Of a stretch of DNA of 26,244 nucleotides, positions 6,747 to 14,064 are shown piece by piece; within the stretch, counting starts at the first letter, position 1; each line of letters starts with the position of its first letter. Where the stretch lies: NCBI GenBank assembly GCA_041670165.1, contig JBAXZR010000017.1:1-26244 (forward strand), given 5' to 3'. Position numbers and translations under genes: made by a program. The notes beneath the pieces were generated by a model, which was not told the DNA's origin, searched no databases, and saw only the letters and a list, made by a program, of their open reading frames with translations. Source of the DNA: JBAXZR01 sp041670165 (GTDB taxonomy: Bacteria > Bacillota > Clostridia > Christensenellales > UBA1242).

Positions 6747-7276
6747 ATGGATAAAAATATTTTTAAAAAACTAAAACAATTCATCAATATAAACTATATA
6801 GATGAAATGCCAAGATTTTTGTAAGATCTTCATTTTCAAAAGCAAAATCGAGCGATAATTTTTGTTCTTCTGAAATATGTTGCAAAGAGTCGTCAAAAAG
6901 GGAAGTTAACGACTTCATCGATTCGATTAAAGACAATATAACCTTTTCACAATATTTATTAAAATTATTTGATGAAACTGGTTTGTCAGATGCTGAGATT
7001 TATAACAGAATAAACATGGATAGACGATTATTTTCCAAAATCCGTTCAAGCAAAGATTATCAACCATCAAAAAGCACAGTGTTTGCATTAATCATTGCTC
7101 TAAAAACAAATTATACCACTGCAGAAATTTTACTTGAAAAAGCAGGCTTTGGATTTTCTAAAAACAAGTTAACTGATATCATAGTTATGTTTTGCATTGA
7201 AAACAGAATTTATGATATATCTTCAGTTGATGAACTTTTGGTTCATTACAAAGAAAAACCGCTAGGTTGCTATTAA
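6747..7276 (+). CDS. vWA-partner family protein (probable DNA/RNA-binding fold), frame broken
   Basis: The C-terminal part is clear: TFSQYLLKLFDETGLSDAEI, then NMDRRLFSKIRSSKDYQPSK, an ALIIALKTN helix, LLEKAGFGFS and a PLG-containing tail. From memory this matches a Bacillota family whose members read '...LLRLIDEKGMTD...NIDRKLFSKIRS...KDY.PSK...LAIAL', a helical, HTH-like domain. Family members begin with a short segment like 'MDxxI...LxxYIxENYV', which is found here as MDKNIFKKLKQFININYIDE starting at 6747. That frame stops at 6822-6824, while the C-terminal frame is open back to 6806. One extra base in the T5 run at 6816-6820 would join both into a single protein of about 176 residues. No good start exists for the downstream part alone (TTG 6983 would cut into the conserved domain). 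It may be an assembly error, a pseudogene or a phase-variable gene. Confidence 0.65.
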
Positions 7277-7389
7277 AGTTTTCTTTATTCCACATTAATA
7301 AATTTCAAAAAATACATATTTTATTTTTTAAAAGAAAAACTCCAAAAAATTGAAATCATTTCAAAATTTATTAAAAAAGTATTAAAAAA

Positions 7390-7414
7390 AACAACTTCCA
7401 AAATGAAAGTTGTT
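7390..7414. terminator. bidirectional terminator between convergent genes
   Basis: AACAACTT (7390-7397) pairs with AAGTTGTT (7407-7414). The plus strand continues CTTTT. The minus strand continues with eight T residues, so it is strongest for the minus-strand gene ending at 7458. Confidence 0.8.
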
Positions 7415-7457
7415 CTTTTCAAGTTTATTTTTATTTAATTATATTTTAATTATTAAA

Positions 7458-8276
7458 TTAAAATTTACAACAATTTCTTTTTCTTTCAATAATGAAAAGA
7501 CATACTTTGTTACTATAAATTTTAAAACATCTATCACATGGTATTTCAATTCTTGCTTCAGCAAAATTTTTGACACAACATTCATCACAGCATTTTTCAA
7601 TGCATACTGCAAATTGTATCACAATGGTTTCACAAGGGCGTAAACAAACTGGAATGCCTCTTTCAATTGAACCTCTAAACAATCTACCATTTATTGTCAA
7701 ACTGCCATGAACAAATTTAAGACATTTATCAAGGTGGTCAACAACACATATTTTTTCTGGTATACAACCGAAATTTTTTACATAAATTCTAAACCAAACT
7801 TTTTGACAATGGAAAGCAAATTTTGTGCTAGCTATTTTACAAATTTTAATGCAAGGAACATGACATCGTTTTTTATGATCAAAGCCGAATTTTGGTTGAG
7901 TTTTTTCTTGCGAACCTTTTTCTTGAACACCGTCTTGCTTTTTTCCCATTTGTGGCATTGCTACTTTTTCTTCTTGTTTCTTTTCATTTTTTTCAGCAAC
8001 TGGTTGTTCAATTGTTTCTTCTTCACCATCATCGTCAACATTTTCTATATTTTCATTATCATATTCGTTTCCATCAAAATCATTTCTATCGTCTTCTATT
8101 TTTCCATAACCTTCGTTTGGATTTTCATTTTCTTTACCATTGTTTTCATTTTCATAATTTTCATAATTTTCATTTGCATAATTATTTTCATCATAATAAT
8201 CAACATTTTCTCCAAAATTTTCTTGTAAAAAATCTCTCATATCATTTTCACCTTTATAAAATTGATTTGAACTCAT
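7458..8276 (-). CDS. acidic low-complexity protein with a cysteine-rich DUF11-like domain
   Basis: A 272-residue protein in two halves. Residues 1-105 are low-complexity and rich in Asn, Glu, Asp and Tyr, with YEN/NEN repeats. Residues 130-272 are basic and hold 19 Cys, including CC pairs at 229-230, 233-234 and 269-270. The second half reads like a DUF11/TIGR01451 beta-sandwich: an FRIYVKNFG strand (the usual 'Y-x-I-x-V-x-N-x-G'), ICVVDHL ('V-x-V-x-D-x-L'), LKFVHGSLTING, then GIPVCLRPCETIVIQFAV ('G-I-x-L-x-L-x-P-G-E-x-x-x-I-x-F'), with many hydrophobic-flanking positions turned into Cys. DUF11 proteins are usually secreted and low in Cys; here there is no signal peptide. Cys-rich acidic architecture without a signal recalls spore coat or exosporium proteins (inference). 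The start has AGGAGAAG upstream; an alternative ATG 12 codons in (8240) also has AAAGGTG. Confidence 0.7.
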   Translation of the reverse strand: MSSNQFYKGENDMRDFLQENFGENVDYYDENNYANENYENYENENNGKENENPNEGYGKIEDDRNDFDGNEYDNENIENVDDDGEEETIEQPVAEKNEKKQEEKVAMPQMGKKQDGVQEKGSQEKTQPKFGFDHKKRCHVPCIKICKIASTKFAFHCQKVWFRIYVKNFGCIPEKICVVDHLDKCLKFVHGSLTINGRLFRGSIERGIPVCLRPCETIVIQFAVCIEKCCDECCVKNFAEARIEIPCDRCFKIYSNKVCLFIIERKRNCCKF

Positions 8277-8290
8277 TTTCTTCTCCTATT

Positions 8291-8339
8291 GGAGTTTAAA
8301 AAAACTCCCTATTTTCATACACACAAAAAATGTGGTATG
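8291..8339 (-). promoter_or_regulatory. structured 5' leader of the DUF11-Cys gene
   Basis: There are two hairpins in the predicted leader. CATACACACA (8316-8325) pairs with TGTGGTATG (8331-8339) with one bulge and an A5 loop. GGAGTTT (8291-8297) pairs with AAACTCC (8302-8308), and this stem ends only a few nt before the AGGAG ribosome binding site. No T-run follows, so these act, if at all, on RNA stability or translation rather than termination. Confidence 0.45.
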
Positions 8340-8373
8340 TAAAAATATGGAGAATAATTTTTGTTGTTTATCA

Positions 8374-8403
8374 ATTATAAGAAACTTTTGAAAGAGAGAA
8401 CAA
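8374..8403 (-). promoter_or_regulatory. promoter of the DUF11-Cys gene
   Basis: On the minus strand TTGTTC (8403-8398), an 18-bp spacer and TATAAT (8379-8374). The -35 and spacer are overlapped by an inverted repeat, AAACTTTTG (8382-8390) and CAAAAGTTT (8401-8409), a plausible operator. Transcription would start near 8367, giving a leader of about 90 nt. Confidence 0.55.
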
Positions 8404-8533
8404 AAGTTTTCGCAAACCAAAATTATTAGTTCACAATTACATTTTATTATAATAATAAAAAATTGTTACTTACTTTATTTTGAATTTTGTTTCTTTTATG
8501 TTAAACTTTGTTTAATTTGCTAGGGGTGTTGTT

Positions 8534-9103
8534 ATGATTATTTTGATATCAGGAAAATCAGGAAGTGGAAAATCAACTCTTGCTAACGCAATAAAAAATT
8601 GCATTCATTTTTCAAAGCATTTAGATATTGACAAAATAAATTCAGAAAATTTTTTAATAGAAAAAGTGAAAATTGAAGCAAAAAAAATATTTGGCGAAAA
8701 TGTTTTAGACAAAGAAAATCATATTAATAAAAAAATTATTAAAGAGCAAATATTTTCTTGCCCACAAAAATATGATGCTTGGAAAGCTTTTATGGAAAAA
8801 ATTAACCTTGAAACTTTAAATGAAATCATCAAATCTAGTCCAAATCAAACTTACATAATTGAACATGTTTATGCTTTTGAACTTTCATTTTCTAACTGTA
8901 TAAATATTCTTGCAAAAGTGTCTGATGAAGAAAGATTAAAACGGCTTGTTTTCAGGGAGAAAATAGACGAAAAGCAACTTTTATTAAGAGATTCAAAAGC
9001 ACCAAACTACAATGAAAAAGATTTTGATTTTGTTTACGATGGGAAAAATTTTGGTGAAATTCTCGAGTTAATTCAAAAAAAATCGAAATCGAAAAGAATA
9101 TAA
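8534..9103 (+). CDS. coaE: dephospho-CoA kinase (divergent)
   Basis: A 189-residue P-loop protein. CoaE phosphorylates the 3'-hydroxyl of dephospho-CoA, the last step of coenzyme A synthesis. Walker A is GKSGSGKST (7-15), the D-x-D pair is D31/D33 (LDIDKI), and the segment GENVLDKENHINKKIIKEQIF has the typical CoaE 'G-x-x-V-L-x-x-x-G-x-I-N-R-x-x-L-x-x-x-V-F' pattern. ERLKRL follows strand 4 as in the family. It is divergent: the conserved 'H-P' after that block and the Gln of the lid region are not evident. The immediate neighbour is coaD, which strengthens the call; otherwise it would be named only a P-loop kinase. AGGGGTG precedes the ATG by 5 nt. Confidence 0.82.
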   Translation: MIILISGKSGSGKSTLANAIKNCIHFSKHLDIDKINSENFLIEKVKIEAKKIFGENVLDKENHINKKIIKEQIFSCPQKYDAWKAFMEKINLETLNEIIKSSPNQTYIIEHVYAFELSFSNCINILAKVSDEERLKRLVFREKIDEKQLLLRDSKAPNYNEKDFDFVYDGKNFGEILELIQKKSKSKRI

Positions 9104-9315
9104 TCAAAAGTGCATGAGAATCAAAACAAAATTAACGCAACCTATTAGTGCTTTAAACACAAAATGAAAACAAAACAACCAAACTTAATTTTTGTGGTAA
9201 AAACAAAATTTACAATTGAATTTTCGCAAACTTAATCAATATCAAATCATAAACAAACATAATTAATATTTAATCGAAAACATTATTTTGAACAAACTAA
9301 TTTAAGGAGATAGAT

Positions 9316-9798
9316 ATGATAAAAAAAGCAATTTATGCTGGCTCATTTGACCCGTTCACCAAAGGACATGAACAAATAGTTTTAGATTCAGCAAAAATTT
9401 TTGATGAAGTAACAATTTTGCTTGCAGTCAACAGCGATAAAAGGCGAAGATTAAACATTCTTTCTTGCGAAAACGCAATCAAAGAAACTTTCAAAGACAA
9501 TCCAAAAATAAAAGTTGAATCTTACAAAGGCTTTGTGGTTGATTATTGCAAAAAAAATGGTATAAATTATTTAATCCGTGGGCTAAGAAATTCTAACGAC
9601 TTTACTTATGAAGAAAATATTGCAAAAATCAATGCGGAACTTAATCCTGATGTAAAAACAATATATTTCAGGACAAGCAATGAAATCATATCTTCTTCCA
9701 TGGTTTGGGAATTATATATAGGCGGAAAAGATGTTTCAAAATTTCTTCCAGCTCCAATTTACAAAATTTTAAATGAACATACAAGAAGTCAGTTATAA
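9316..9798 (+). CDS. coaD: phosphopantetheine adenylyltransferase
   Basis: A 160-residue protein, the standard CoaD length. It transfers AMP from ATP to 4'-phosphopantetheine, giving dephospho-CoA, the substrate of the neighbouring kinase. The nucleotidyltransferase motif T15-K-G17-H18 follows GSFDPF (9-14), IRGLRNSNDFTYEENIA (87-103) is the second signature, and ISSSMV (125-130) corresponds to the ATP-binding ISSS-x-V. A Trp (131) stands where most CoaD proteins have Arg in 'SS-x-V-R-E', a small deviation. AAGGAGATAG sets the start. A gap of 212 bp separates it from coaE; it contains no gene, so this unit may have its own promoter. The next gene follows after 11 bp. Confidence 0.95.
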   Translation: MIKKAIYAGSFDPFTKGHEQIVLDSAKIFDEVTILLAVNSDKRRRLNILSCENAIKETFKDNPKIKVESYKGFVVDYCKKNGINYLIRGLRNSNDFTYEENIAKINAELNPDVKTIYFRTSNEIISSSMVWELYIGGKDVSKFLPAPIYKILNEHTRSQL

Positions 9799-9809
9799 AA
9801 GGAGCCATC

Positions 9810-10622
9810 TTGAAAAAAGACTTTGTTACACTTTCAAATGGGGAAAAGCTTAGTTATCACAAACAGGGTGAAGGCAAAAAAACAGTTATTTTGCTAAGCG
9901 GATTGGGTGCACCAATGCCTCTTGCCGATATGTATTCAATTTTTCAGGAACTTTCAAAACATTGTCAAACAATCGTTCTTAATAGATTTGGTTATTCCTA
10001 TAGTGACATAACCAAAAGAGATAGAACTTTGGCAACAGTTGTAAAAGAAATCAAAGAATTTTGCGACATTCTTGGAATAAAAGAAAATGTTTATCTTGTG
10101 GGCCATTCGCTTGGTTCTTTTAATGCTCTAGGTTTTGCTGAAGAATATCCTAAAATGGTTGATGGAGTTGTTTTGCTTGATTGCTATCCTTTGCCACTAA
10201 GAACAACTTGGTATGTTTTAAACATTGTTTTTGGATACGGAGTTATTGTGGCAAAAAAACTTGGAATTCTTGAAAAAACTTCAGCATTCAGCAGTTACAT
10301 AAAAATTTTAGAAAAAGAAAAAGTTCCTGAAAATATAATTGCAGAAACAATTAAACTTTGTGCAAAAAATGGATATAACAACAATGTTATGGAAGAACTT
10401 AAGTCAAGTCGAAATGATGTTTTAACAGTAACAAAAAATTTAAAAAAGATTAGCACTTTAAAAGTGTTAAGCATTTGTAGAAAAGTTTCGTCATATTACA
10501 GCAAAAAAATCAAACGATTAATTCCAGAAATAATAATTCATAATGTTGGTGTTTCTAGTCATATGATTCACCACGATCATGAAAAAATTGTAATAAAAGA
10601 TATTGTAGATTTTATTAAATAA
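9810..10622 (+). CDS. alpha/beta-fold hydrolase
   Basis: A 270-residue protein. It opens with two beta strands and LLSGLGAP (oxyanion-hole loop, about 28-35), then the nucleophile elbow G98-H-S100-L-G-S with Ser100, and VVLLDCYP after it. The helical lid region (about 127-220) is typical. The C-terminal segment SSHMIHHDHEKIV supplies the likely catalytic His, but the usual Asp in a 'G-x-x-D' loop near residue 225 is not apparent (ICRKVSS instead), so the acid may come from elsewhere. There is no signal peptide. The start is TTG with AAAGGAG 5 nt upstream, 11 bp after coaD, hence cotranscribed. The substrate is unknown. Confidence 0.85.
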   Translation: MKKDFVTLSNGEKLSYHKQGEGKKTVILLSGLGAPMPLADMYSIFQELSKHCQTIVLNRFGYSYSDITKRDRTLATVVKEIKEFCDILGIKENVYLVGHSLGSFNALGFAEEYPKMVDGVVLLDCYPLPLRTTWYVLNIVFGYGVIVAKKLGILEKTSAFSSYIKILEKEKVPENIIAETIKLCAKNGYNNNVMEELKSSRNDVLTVTKNLKKISTLKVLSICRKVSSYYSKKIKRLIPEIIIHNVGVSSHMIHHDHEKIVIKDIVDFIK

Positions 10623-10845
10623 TTTTTAATTATTTTGTTTTTTTTGCAAAAAAAGCAAATTAATTTCAATTTTTTTCAATATTTTTTAGTAATTTATCAA
10701 AATTATATAAATTAAACCAAATTTTTATTTTAAAAACAAATATAATTTTAAGCACTAGCAAATTTGAAAAAAATGATTTTTTCAGAACCATTAAAAGAAG
10801 AAAAAGTTGTTTTGGAAACAAAAAAGTTGAAAATTAATGTATTCA

Positions 10846-11000
10846 TGTTTGTGTATTTTTTGCCAAAATTATACTTAAACATTGACAATTTTTAGCATAA
10901 AAAAAGAAAGTTAGCAAACAAAGTTTTGATTTTTATTTGTTAATTTTTTTTGCTTATAATTAAATTTAAACATTGAAAATTTTTAACATAAAAAAAGAAA
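10846..11000. repeat. imperfect direct repeat in the 385-bp gap before hisS
   Basis: Copies at 10875-10909 and 10966-11000 share 35 bp with two differences (core TTAAACATTG...ATTTTTA...CATAAAAAAAGAAA). Weaker similarity (TTTGT...TTTTTTGC...AATTA) extends each copy about 30 bp upstream, a period of about 91 bp. The second copy includes the T-run and one arm of the hisS terminator. The rest of the gap 10623-10996 is AT-rich with no gene; TTAGCAAA (10911-10918) and TTTGTTAA (10936-10943) followed by T8 could end the plus-strand coaD unit. Confidence 0.6.
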
Positions 11001-11019
11001 TTAAGAATTACTTAATTTC
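10997..11019 (-). terminator. hisS terminator overlapping the stop codon
   Basis: GAAATTAAG (10997-11005) and CTTAATTTC (11011-11019) form a 9-bp stem. On the minus strand it is followed by TTTTTTT. The hisS stop codon (11010-11008) lies in the 5-nt loop, so the stem contains the last codons of the gene. Confidence 0.85.
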
Positions 11020-12246
11020 CTTTACAATTTTTTCTTCAAAATAAACCCATTTTGTAAAACCGTTTTCTTTTAGTTTTAAAAGTTGATTGTTAAAGTTTTT
11101 GGCTTTTGGAGCTGAGTTTACTACATAATTTTTTGACAGTTCTTGAGCATATGCAAACACACTTGTAAATTCAGCACCATTATCAAAAATTAGTGCAATC
11201 ATTTCTTTTTGAGGTGGAACAAAATTTTGTTCATTCAAAATCAAACATAATCTTTCAAATCCAAGGCTAAAGCCAACGGCTGGAGATTTTTTGCCAGATA
11301 TTTTTTCAATCATTGTGTCATATCTTCCACCACCGCCACATGCACCAGAAAATCCATTTGCGTAAATTTCAAAAACTGATGAAGTATAATAGCCTTGTCC
11401 ACGAATGATTGAAATGTCAAAACTTGCTGAAAAATTTTTGCCTTTAGACAACAAGTTGACTGCATTAACAATTTTTGAAACATTACTGACAGCTTCTTTG
11501 TTTACATCAAGCTCCCTAAGAGCATCAATGCCATTTTCTTGAACTTTTTGAATTGATGAAATGAGAATGTCAACATTTCCCACAAAGTTTTTTTGAATTA
11601 ATTCGTTTTTTATGCCATCAATTCCAATTTTGTCAAGCTTGTCGAGAGTTATGCAAACTGATGAAATGTTTTCAACGGGAAAACCTGCTTTCAAAATTAA
11701 ATCAGTTAAAATTCTGCGGTCTGAAACCTTGTATTCAAAATTTGTAAAGCCAATATTCATCATTGCATTTGCTGAAACCATCAAACATTCAATTTCTGCA
11801 TTGTTGCTTGCATCTCCAAGAATGTCAATGTCGCATTGAACAAATTGGCGAAGTCTTCCTCTTTGTGGTCTTTCAGCACGGAATGCGTCATCAATTTGAA
11901 TTGATTTAAAAGGCATTGGAAGTTTTTCGCAATTATTGGAATAAAATCTTGCAAGTGGAACAGTGAGATCATATCTTAAACCCATGTCCACAAGATCATC
12001 TTCACTTTTGATACTTGTTAAATCAAGCTTTTCACCCCGTTTCAAAATTTTGAACATAAGTCGGAGATTATCTCCCCCATCACTACCGTTCAAAAGCTCA
12101 ATGTTTTCAAGGATTGGGGTTTTAATTTGCAAAAAACCATATTCAGCATAGCTATCCAGAATTTTTTTGCGAACATATTCACGAATGCGTGTTTCAGTTG
12201 GCAAAAAATCTTGTGTTCCACGAACTGGTTGTTTAATAGCTTCCAT
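11008..12246 (-). CDS. hisS: histidyl-tRNA synthetase
   Basis: A 412-residue class II synthetase that charges tRNA-His. Motif 1 surrounds IKTPILE (41-47), R91-Y-D-L-T-V-P-L-A-R binds ATP and histidine, motif 2 is F122-R-A-E-R-P-Q-R-G-R...F135, the histidine-binding loop is IIRGQGYYTSSVFE (281-294, with R282 and Y286-Y287), and motif 3 is SPAVGFSLGFERL (321-333). The loop reads R-G-Q-G-Y-Y rather than the common R-G-L-D-Y-Y, a variant also seen in other HisRS lineages. The anticodon-binding domain at the C-terminus is short but present. AAAGGAG 8 nt upstream fixes the start. The gene begins 13 bp after the ABC-F gene and shares its promoter. Confidence 0.96.
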   Translation of the reverse strand: MEAIKQPVRGTQDFLPTETRIREYVRKKILDSYAEYGFLQIKTPILENIELLNGSDGGDNLRLMFKILKRGEKLDLTSIKSEDDLVDMGLRYDLTVPLARFYSNNCEKLPMPFKSIQIDDAFRAERPQRGRLRQFVQCDIDILGDASNNAEIECLMVSANAMMNIGFTNFEYKVSDRRILTDLILKAGFPVENISSVCITLDKLDKIGIDGIKNELIQKNFVGNVDILISSIQKVQENGIDALRELDVNKEAVSNVSKIVNAVNLLSKGKNFSASFDISIIRGQGYYTSSVFEIYANGFSGACGGGGRYDTMIEKISGKKSPAVGFSLGFERLCLILNEQNFVPPQKEMIALIFDNGAEFTSVFAYAQELSKNYVVNSAPKAKNFNNQLLKLKENGFTKWVYFEEKIVKEIK

Positions 12247-12259
12247 GAATCAATCTCCT

Positions 12260-13843
12260 TTAAATGTTTTTCAGGGCTAAATATTCATCATATTTAATTT
12301 CTTTATCAAAGATTTTTGTGCCATTTGGTGCAATTTCAATAATACGATTTGCAACTGTTTGAACAATTTCTTGATCTTGAGAAGCAAAAAGAATATTTCC
12401 CTTATAATTTTCCATACCTTTGTTTAATGAAGTTATGGCTTCCAAATCTAAGTGGTTTGTTGGCTCATCTAATGTGAGAAGATTTGCTCCAGAAAGCATG
12501 GTTTTTGAAAGCATGCAACGAACTTTTTCTCCTCCAGAAAGGACTGAAGCTTCTTTAAGGGCTTCTTCACCAGAAAAAAGCATTCTTCCAAGCCAGCTTC
12601 TGATAAAGGTTACATCTCGTTCCTTTGAGTATTGAGACAACCAGTCAACAAGGTTCAAATCACAGCCATCAAAATAGGAATCAAAATTTTGTGGCATGTA
12701 TGATTTTGTGATTGTTATTCCATATTTAATTGAACCACTTGTTGGTTCTTCAACTCCATTAAGAATGTTAAAGAGAGTTGTAATAACACTTGATTTGTCA
12801 GAAATAAATGCAATTTTATCATTTTTATGAACGATGAAATTAACATTGTTAAAAACACCTTCTTTAGACAAATTGTTGACAACAAGAATGTCAGCACCAA
12901 CTTCACGATCATATTTGAAATCAATAAAAGGATACTTTCTGTTTGAAGGTTTAATATCTTCAATAGTTAGTTTTTCAAGTTCTCTTTTACGGCTTGTTGC
13001 TTGTTTTGATTTGCTGGCATTGGCAGAAAATCTTGCAATGAATTCTTGAAGTTCTTTTGCCCTTGTTTCAGCTTTTTTATTTTGGTCTTTTAATTGCCTT
13101 TGAACAAGTTGGCTACTTTCGTACCAGAAATCATAGTTTCCAATATACAAATTGATTTTTCCAAAATCAACATCACAAATATGTGTGCATACTTTGTTTA
13201 AAAAGTGGCGATTATGTGAAACGATGATAACTGTGTTTTCAAAGTTTAACAAAAAGTTTTCAAGCCAAATAATAGTTTTTGCATCAAGGTTGTTTGTTGG
13301 CTCATCAAGAATAAGTATGTCAGGGTTGCCAAAAAGTGCCTGAGCAAGAAGAACCTTGACTTTCATTTTGGGTTCGAGCTCACTCATCATTTTGTGATGA
13401 AATTCATCTTTAATTCCAATTTGAGAAAGCAAGGATTGAGCTGAACTTTCTGCGTCCCAACCATTAATTTCCAAAAATTCATTTTCAAGTTCAGCTGCTC
13501 TTATTCCGTCAGCATCAGAAAAATCAGATTTAGAATACAAGGCATCTTTTTCGTCCATAATTTGAACCAATCGTTTATGTCCCAAAAGAACAGTCTTTAA
13601 AACTGTTTCATTATCAAACTCATTTTGGTTTTGTTTCAATATTGAAAGGCGTTTGCCTTTTTCAATCACAACATCGCCTTTATTCGGTTCAAGTTCGCCA
13701 GATAGAACCTTTAAAAAGGTACTTTTGCCCGCACCATTTGCACCAATAATGCCATAGCAGTTGCCATTTGTGAATTTTATGTTTACATCATCGAACAGCA
13801 CTCTACCGCCAAATTGCAAACGAACATTAATTGCTTGAATCAT
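12260..13843 (-). CDS. ABC-F family ATPase (YbiT-like) with one degenerate ATP site
   Basis: A 527-residue protein with two nucleotide-binding domains joined by a charged linker (about 240-300) and no membrane segment, so it is an ABC-F protein that acts on ribosomes rather than a transporter. Domain 1 has Walker A GANGAGKST (34-42), Walker B ILILDEPTNNLD and His210, but the signature is SELEPKMKVK (154-163). Domain 2 has a good signature LSGGEK (435-440) and LDEPTNHLD, but its Walker A is SDKSSVITT (348-356; Lys replaced by Ile354) and the switch His is Gln489. All losses fall in the same composite site. It has an AAAAGGAAA ribosome binding site and a likely promoter at 13907-13935, and it is followed by hisS after 13 bp. 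Whether it gives antibiotic resistance cannot be said. Confidence 0.93.
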   Translation of the reverse strand: MIQAINVRLQFGGRVLFDDVNIKFTNGNCYGIIGANGAGKSTFLKVLSGELEPNKGDVVIEKGKRLSILKQNQNEFDNETVLKTVLLGHKRLVQIMDEKDALYSKSDFSDADGIRAAELENEFLEINGWDAESSAQSLLSQIGIKDEFHHKMMSELEPKMKVKVLLAQALFGNPDILILDEPTNNLDAKTIIWLENFLLNFENTVIIVSHNRHFLNKVCTHICDVDFGKINLYIGNYDFWYESSQLVQRQLKDQNKKAETRAKELQEFIARFSANASKSKQATSRKRELEKLTIEDIKPSNRKYPFIDFKYDREVGADILVVNNLSKEGVFNNVNFIVHKNDKIAFISDKSSVITTLFNILNGVEEPTSGSIKYGITITKSYMPQNFDSYFDGCDLNLVDWLSQYSKERDVTFIRSWLGRMLFSGEEALKEASVLSGGEKVRCMLSKTMLSGANLLTLDEPTNHLDLEAITSLNKGMENYKGNILFASQDQEIVQTVANRIIEIAPNGTKIFDKEIKYDEYLALKNI

Positions 13844-13906
13844 CTAAAAAATTTCCTTTTTCTTTATATTTGCTTTTTACAAGCAAAATTTAACAAACTA
13901 AACAAT

Positions 13907-13935
13907 ATCATATCACGGTCAAAAAAACAAGACAA
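13907..13935 (-). promoter_or_regulatory. promoter of the ABC-F/hisS operon, with leader hairpin downstream
   Basis: On the minus strand TTGTCT (13935-13930), 17 bp, TATGAT (13912-13907). In the leader that follows, TTTGCTT (13869-13875) and AAGCAAA (13881-13887) form a 7-bp hairpin about 25 nt before the start codon. No T-run follows it. Confidence 0.5.
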
Positions 13936-13981
13936 ATGAGCTATTTTACGCATGATTATGTCATCTTCAAATTTATAACAC

Positions 13982-14021
13982 CTTATTCATTTTTTAAAAA
14001 ATCTTATTCATTTTTTAAAAA
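13982..14021. repeat. two tandem 19-bp repeats
   Basis: CTTATTCATTTTTTAAAAA occurs at 13982-14000 and again, identical, at 14003-14021 (period 21 bp). It lies upstream of the ABC-F/hisS promoter and downstream of the terminator of the next unit. Each unit contains the short palindrome TTTTTTAAAAA. Confidence 0.75.
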
Positions 14022-14064
14022 GTTAATTTAAACTAAAGAATCAAAAATAAAATTAAAATTAAAA

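Noticed and set aside
6641..6787. N-terminal extension of the vWA protein
   Set aside because: The strong ribosome binding site before ATG 6640 and the divergent promoter and gene start in this interval make the extension non-coding.
8021..8280. Repeat array resembling CRISPR or a tandem minisatellite
   Set aside because: The TTTTCAT-type repetition is the codon-level echo of the Asn/Glu/Tyr-rich protein; there are no uniform repeats with unique spacers.
7707..8299. Long plus-strand frames opposite the DUF11-Cys gene
   Set aside because: They are Phe/Ile/His-rich mirrors of the Asn/Glu-rich minus-strand repeats and have no ribosome binding site.
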